The position numbers and the translations under genes were made by a program. Positions 60,719 through 64,000 of a stretch of 64,000 nt of DNA are shown piece by piece (the first letter of the stretch is position 1; every line of letters begins with the position of its first letter). The stretch lies in assembly GCF_044068625.1 (NCBI RefSeq), contig NZ_JBIPKH010000012.1:1-64000 (forward strand), read 5' to 3'. A model generated the notes under the pieces. The model had not been told where the DNA came from, did not search any database, and saw nothing but the letters and a program-made list of their open reading frames with translations. This DNA comes from Desulfurivibrio sp044068625. GTDB taxonomy: Bacteria; Desulfobacterota; Desulfobulbia; Desulfobulbales; Desulfurivibrionaceae.

Positions 60719-61657
60719 ATGTCTTCAAACCCTTTTTTCTCCCCGGAAAGTCATCGGCGGGTGCTGGCTGACTGTCCCGATGTTCCCCGGCAGCGCCCCT
60801 CATTCCCCATCGCGCTGGACCGGGTGGGGATCGGCGCCAAGACCGTCTGGGTCAGGCTGCCCGCCGGTTTTCTCCCCTTTTCCCTCAAGCTTTCGGTGGC
60901 TCTGGCCGCCGAGCTGCGGGGGATTCACATGTCCCGCCTGGAAGAGGCGATCAGCGCCCTGCATCAAAGGGAATTTACCCAACTGCAGGAGTATGCCCTG
61001 GAGCTGACCGGGCTGATTATGGCCGGCCAGCAGGCTTCCCGGGGCCGGGTCGAACTGACGGGGAGCCTGCCGCGACTGAGCCAAACCGGGGTCAGTGAGT
61101 TGAGTTCGCTGGACGGTCTCGATCTTAAGGTAACGGTGGAGGGGGTGGCCGGAGCGGCCGGCCCTGATTGTGCCGTGCGTCTGGAGGTGGGGGTTTATCA
61201 TATCACCGCCTGTCCCTGTACCCAGGCCTACAATCGGCTGCTCTTTCCCGGGGCCGGCGGCGCGGTTGCTCCGGGGCGGGATTCGGCGGGCGATCTGATC
61301 CTGCCCTTGCCTACCCACTCCCAGCGATCCCGAACCCGGTTGGCCCTGACGGTGCCCGCCGGGGAGCAATGGCCGGATCATGAACAGTTGCTGGCCTGTC
61401 TTAATGGGGCTCTCCACCTGAGCCAGGATCTGCTCAAGCGTCCCGACGAGGCGGAACTGGTGTATGCCGCCCACCATCGGCCCCAATTCGCCGAAGACGC
61501 GGTGCGGGAAACCGCCCGGGTTACCGGTGAGATGCTGGGATCGCGCCTTTCACCCGCCACCCGGGTGGAGATTGAAACCGTGGGTTTTGAAAGCATCCAC
61601 ATCCACGATGTCCACTGCCGCCTCGATACCACTCTGGCCGCTCTTTACCATGGGTGA
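60719..61657 (+). CDS. folE2: GTP cyclohydrolase FolE2 (type IB)
   Basis: The 312-residue tunnel-fold enzyme has VGIGAKTVWVRLP, RGIHMSRLEEAI, the metal-site cysteine motif ITACPCTQAYNRL (about 160-172), LPTHSQRSR and a C-terminal FESIHIHDV. It converts GTP to dihydroneopterin triphosphate for folate or queuosine, and type IB can use metals other than zinc. The ATG at 60719 gives the normal N-terminus. It follows the unknown helical protein by seven bases. Confidence 0.93.
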   Translation: MSSNPFFSPESHRRVLADCPDVPRQRPSFPIALDRVGIGAKTVWVRLPAGFLPFSLKLSVALAAELRGIHMSRLEEAISALHQREFTQLQEYALELTGLIMAGQQASRGRVELTGSLPRLSQTGVSELSSLDGLDLKVTVEGVAGAAGPDCAVRLEVGVYHITACPCTQAYNRLLFPGAGGAVAPGRDSAGDLILPLPTHSQRSRTRLALTVPAGEQWPDHEQLLACLNGALHLSQDLLKRPDEAELVYAAHHRPQFAEDAVRETARVTGEMLGSRLSPATRVEIETVGFESIHIHDVHCRLDTTLAALYHG

Positions 61658-61672
61658 GCGTAAAGGAAGACG

Positions 61673-63229
61673 ATGGTCGCCCCCCTCGCTCACCCCGTCC
61701 TGCGCTCCTATCCGCTCCATCTGACGGAGGCCCTGCTCGCCACCCTGCAGGCCACCGCTTCCCCTCCACCGCCGCTCTTTATCGCCGGTGGGGCGGTGCG
61801 GGATTGGCTCTGCGGCCGTTTTAGCCGGGATCTCGATTTCACCCTCCCAACCGGGGCGGTGGCTTTTGCCCGCCGTCTGGCCGACCAGCTGGGCGGTACC
61901 TTGGTGCCGCTCGATGCCGAATATGATGTGGCCCGGGTGGTCTGGCGCGAGTTGAATCTTGATTTTTCCGGTTTTCGGGAAGGGGCACTCTCCATCGAAG
62001 AGGATCTGGGGGAGAGGGATTTTACCATCAACGCCATGGCGATCCCCCTGCCTTTGTCCGGGGCCGCTGCTTGCCAGGGGGAGGTGATCGATCCCCATGG
62101 CGGCCGGCGGGATTTGCAGGCCGGGGTGATTCGGGCGGTCAATGCCAGGGTGTTTGTCGCCGATCCCCTCCGCCTGTTGCGGGCCTACCGCTTCCTGGCC
62201 AGCCTGCCTCCGCCCTCCGGCGGGGAGGTGGCCGGCGCCGCCGTTTTTAAACTGGCGGCGGCAACCGTCGAGTTGATCGCCCAAGGGGTGGCCGCCGGCC
62301 TGATTGCCGGGGTGGCCGCTGAGCGGATCCGCAGCGAAATGGATGCCATTCTGGCCGGAGCCCGGGGGGCGGCGGCCTTGACCGCCATGGCCACCGCCGG
62401 AGCCGGGGCGCCACCGGGATCCGGCCTGCTTTTTCAGGTGCTGCCGGAACTGGCCGCCGGGGCAGGCTTGCGGCAGCCCGACAGCCACCATCTCGATGTG
62501 GCCGCCCACTGCATCGAGGCGGTGGCTACCTTGGAACGGGTACTTGCCGCCCCGGTCGATTTTTTCCCGGAATATCACCCCGAGCTTTCCGCCTACCTTG
62601 CCGATCCGGCCCACCCCGATCGGGCCCTGACCCTGCGCTGGGCGGCCCTGCTCCACGATCTGGGCAAGGCCGCCGCCTGCCAGGTGCGGGAGGGGAGGAT
62701 CATCTTTCATAATCATGACCGGATCGGGGCCGAGCTGTGCCGGGAGGTGGCCCGGCGTCTGCGCTTCAGCCGTCGGCGCCGGGAGTTGCTGCAACGGCTG
62801 GTGGCCCATCATATGTGGCCCTTTCATCTGGTTAACGCCAGTCTGCGCCAGGGGATCGGGGTGCGGGCCTGTTTGCGGCTGGTCCGGTCCCTGGGAGATG
62901 ATCTCCCCGCCCTTTTCCTGTTGGCCATGGCGGACAGCCTGGCCGGCCGCGGTCCCGGCAAGCCGGTGGCCATGGAACAGAATCTGGCCGCCCTTTACGC
63001 CCAAGTGACCCGGGTGGCCCGGGAGCGGATCGGGCCGGTGCTGAGCCTGCCCCCCTTGCTGGACGGCCATGACCTGCAGAAGCTTTGTGGCTTGTCGCCG
63101 GGCCCGGTCTTCAAAGAGATCCTGGCGGGGCTGGCCCAGGCCCGGGTGGAGGGCGTGGTCAACAGCCGGGAGGAGGCGCTGGCCTGGGTGGCCCGATTTA
63201 CGGCCCGGCGGGGGCGGCCGGTTGGTTAA
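61673..63229 (+). CDS. CCA tRNA nucleotidyltransferase/poly(A) polymerase family protein with HD domain
   Basis: The 518-residue product has the class II nucleotidyltransferase head: IAGGAVRDWLCGRFSRDLDF (near 35-56), ERDFTINAMAI and DPLRLLRAYRF. An HD domain follows with DVAAHCIEA, LLHDLGKA (near 325) and FHNHD. It adds CCA (or only CC or A, if split enzymes exist) to tRNA 3' ends; the HD part may remove 2',3'-cyclic phosphates. AAGGAAG precedes the ATG. It is 15 bases after folE2. Confidence 0.9.
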   Translation: MVAPLAHPVLRSYPLHLTEALLATLQATASPPPPLFIAGGAVRDWLCGRFSRDLDFTLPTGAVAFARRLADQLGGTLVPLDAEYDVARVVWRELNLDFSGFREGALSIEEDLGERDFTINAMAIPLPLSGAAACQGEVIDPHGGRRDLQAGVIRAVNARVFVADPLRLLRAYRFLASLPPPSGGEVAGAAVFKLAAATVELIAQGVAAGLIAGVAAERIRSEMDAILAGARGAAALTAMATAGAGAPPGSGLLFQVLPELAAGAGLRQPDSHHLDVAAHCIEAVATLERVLAAPVDFFPEYHPELSAYLADPAHPDRALTLRWAALLHDLGKAAACQVREGRIIFHNHDRIGAELCREVARRLRFSRRRRELLQRLVAHHMWPFHLVNASLRQGIGVRACLRLVRSLGDDLPALFLLAMADSLAGRGPGKPVAMEQNLAALYAQVTRVARERIGPVLSLPPLLDGHDLQKLCGLSPGPVFKEILAGLAQARVEGVVNSREEALAWVARFTARRGRPVG

Positions 63230-63234
63230 ATCGA

Positions 63235-63263
63235 TTGACCATGTTGTTAGGTCACGGTAACTT
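63235..63263 (+). promoter_or_regulatory. Putative glycogen phosphorylase promoter
   Basis: TTGACC (63235-63240), exactly 17 bases, then TAACTT (63258-63263) lie about 40 bases before the ATG at 63306. Confidence 0.4.
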
Positions 63264-63305
63264 GGTCCTAAATAATAGAGAAAAAAGCTGGAGGAGATTC
63301 GACCA

Positions 63306-64000
63306 ATGCCAAGCAAGGAACGTGATATCCCCCTGCGCGATCATCCCGCCCCCACCGGGCCCTACTGCAGTTTCGGCGGCAGCCTGGGCGATGACGACCT
63401 GCTCAAGACCATCCATCATCATCTGCTGAGCTTTTTGGGCCGCGACCCCATGCGGGCGGGCAATCGCGAGATTTACAAGGCCCTGGCCTACACGGTCCGC
63501 GATTTTCTGATCGAGCGCTGGGTCAAGACCCAGAAGGATTTTTACGCCCACAACCGCAAGCGGGTCTATTATCTCTCCCTGGAATTCCTGATCGGTCGTT
63601 CCCTGGGCAACAGCCTGATCAATCTCGGTCTCTACGATAAGGTGGCCGGGGTCCTGGAGCAGATGGGCTACGATCTTGACGAGGTGCGTGAGGAGGAGGA
63701 GGACGCGGCCCTGGGCAACGGCGGCTTGGGCCGGCTGGCCGCCTGTTTCATGGACTCGATGGCCACCCTGGGGATCCCCGCTTACGGCTACGGAATCCGC
63801 TATGAGTACGGTCTTTTCTACCAGCGCCTCCTGGATGGCTTCCAGGTGGAACACCCCGACAACTGGCTGCGTTACGGGACCCCCTGGGAGTACGACCGCC
63901 CCTGGAATCTGTACCCGGTGAAGTTCCACGGTCGGGTACACCGCTACCATGATGCCGAGGGCAAACTGCGCCATGAATGGGTGGACACCAGCGAAGTGAT
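63306..64000 (+). CDS. glgP: Glycogen/starch phosphorylase, N-terminal part (cut by window end)
   Basis: About 231 codons are present and the frame stays open to the window edge; full-length enzymes are ~800-830 residues. Family motifs seen are KRVYYLSLEFLIGRSLGN, ALGNGGLGRLAACFMDSMATL, IRYEYGLFYQ and DNWLRYGTPWE. The enzyme releases glucose-1-phosphate from alpha-glucans. GGAGGA lies nine bases before the ATG. Downstream sequence, including the PLP-binding lysine, is outside the window. Confidence 0.96.
   Translation, partial: MPSKERDIPLRDHPAPTGPYCSFGGSLGDDDLLKTIHHHLLSFLGRDPMRAGNREIYKALAYTVRDFLIERWVKTQKDFYAHNRKRVYYLSLEFLIGRSLGNSLINLGLYDKVAGVLEQMGYDLDEVREEEEDAALGNGGLGRLAACFMDSMATLGIPAYGYGIRYEYGLFYQRLLDGFQVEHPDNWLRYGTPWEYDRPWNLYPVKFHGRVHRYHDAEGKLRHEWVDTSEV

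Noticed and set aside
1..64000. CRISPR arrays, insertion sequences, prophage, tRNA or rRNA genes
   Set aside because: I saw no spaced direct repeats, transposase or integrase motifs, or T-loop signatures. An automated scan (tRNAscan, CRISPR finder) would be needed to exclude small cases.

Overview
The window is GC-rich, tightly packed Gram-negative chromosomal DNA with no rRNA, tRNA, CRISPR array, transposase or phage gene that I could recognise. The gene mix suggests an anaerobic Desulfobacterota (Desulfobulbales-like) bacterium: LPS genes kdsA-kdsC-lptC, a hydrogenase maturation protease, a small CxxCH cytochrome, a geranylgeranyl-reductase-family flavoprotein, a bacteriohemerythrin, and many hybrid histidine kinases. 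A sucrose cluster hints at a salt-exposed lifestyle. The taxonomic guess is inference; no marker gene here proves it.

Left part (1-13200): an AT-rich control region, a good match to a sigma-54 promoter with a perfect upstream inverted repeat, and a ~250-base leader precede one secreted protein (521-2155). Facing it on the minus strand is a four-gene set of unfamiliar exported proteins: a probable outer-membrane beta-barrel, a 410-residue exported protein, a 1799-residue IPT/TIG-like giant and a fibronectin type III protein. This is the least familiar part of the window and the best candidate for an undescribed envelope or extracellular system.

Middle part: rpoH leads an operon with a sugar aminotransferase and a large TPR/beta-barrel outer-membrane protein (13596-19911). 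Then come greA with its own promoter and terminator-like leader, a FadR-like TetR regulator with a palindromic operator, purD, sua5, and an Hpt/HDOD/hybrid-kinase group. A minus-strand group holds tsaE, a small cytochrome and the flavoprotein. From 28423 an M23 peptidase, mutL, sucrose-phosphate synthase (with an intact-looking phosphatase domain), sucrose synthase and fructokinase follow in one direction. Next are purC, a hydrogenase maturation protease, and a signalling cassette made of a triple-receiver hybrid kinase, CheR, CheB and a diguanylate cyclase.

Right part (45044-64000): dnaJ/cbpA with a near-consensus promoter, rlpA, then pyrG-kdsA-kdsC-lptC followed by an MreB-like actin. A minus-strand operon couples a SNF2 ATPase to a heme-motif sensor kinase and an OmpR-type regulator, with a divergent bacteriohemerythrin. 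The window closes with two proteins of unknown function, folE2, a CCA-adding-type nucleotidyltransferase and the start of a glycogen phosphorylase gene cut by the window edge.

Start codons were revised where a ribosome binding site, a start/stop overlap or a family-typical N-terminus favoured an internal start. Nearly all long antisense reading frames are shadows of real genes, caused by the high GC content.
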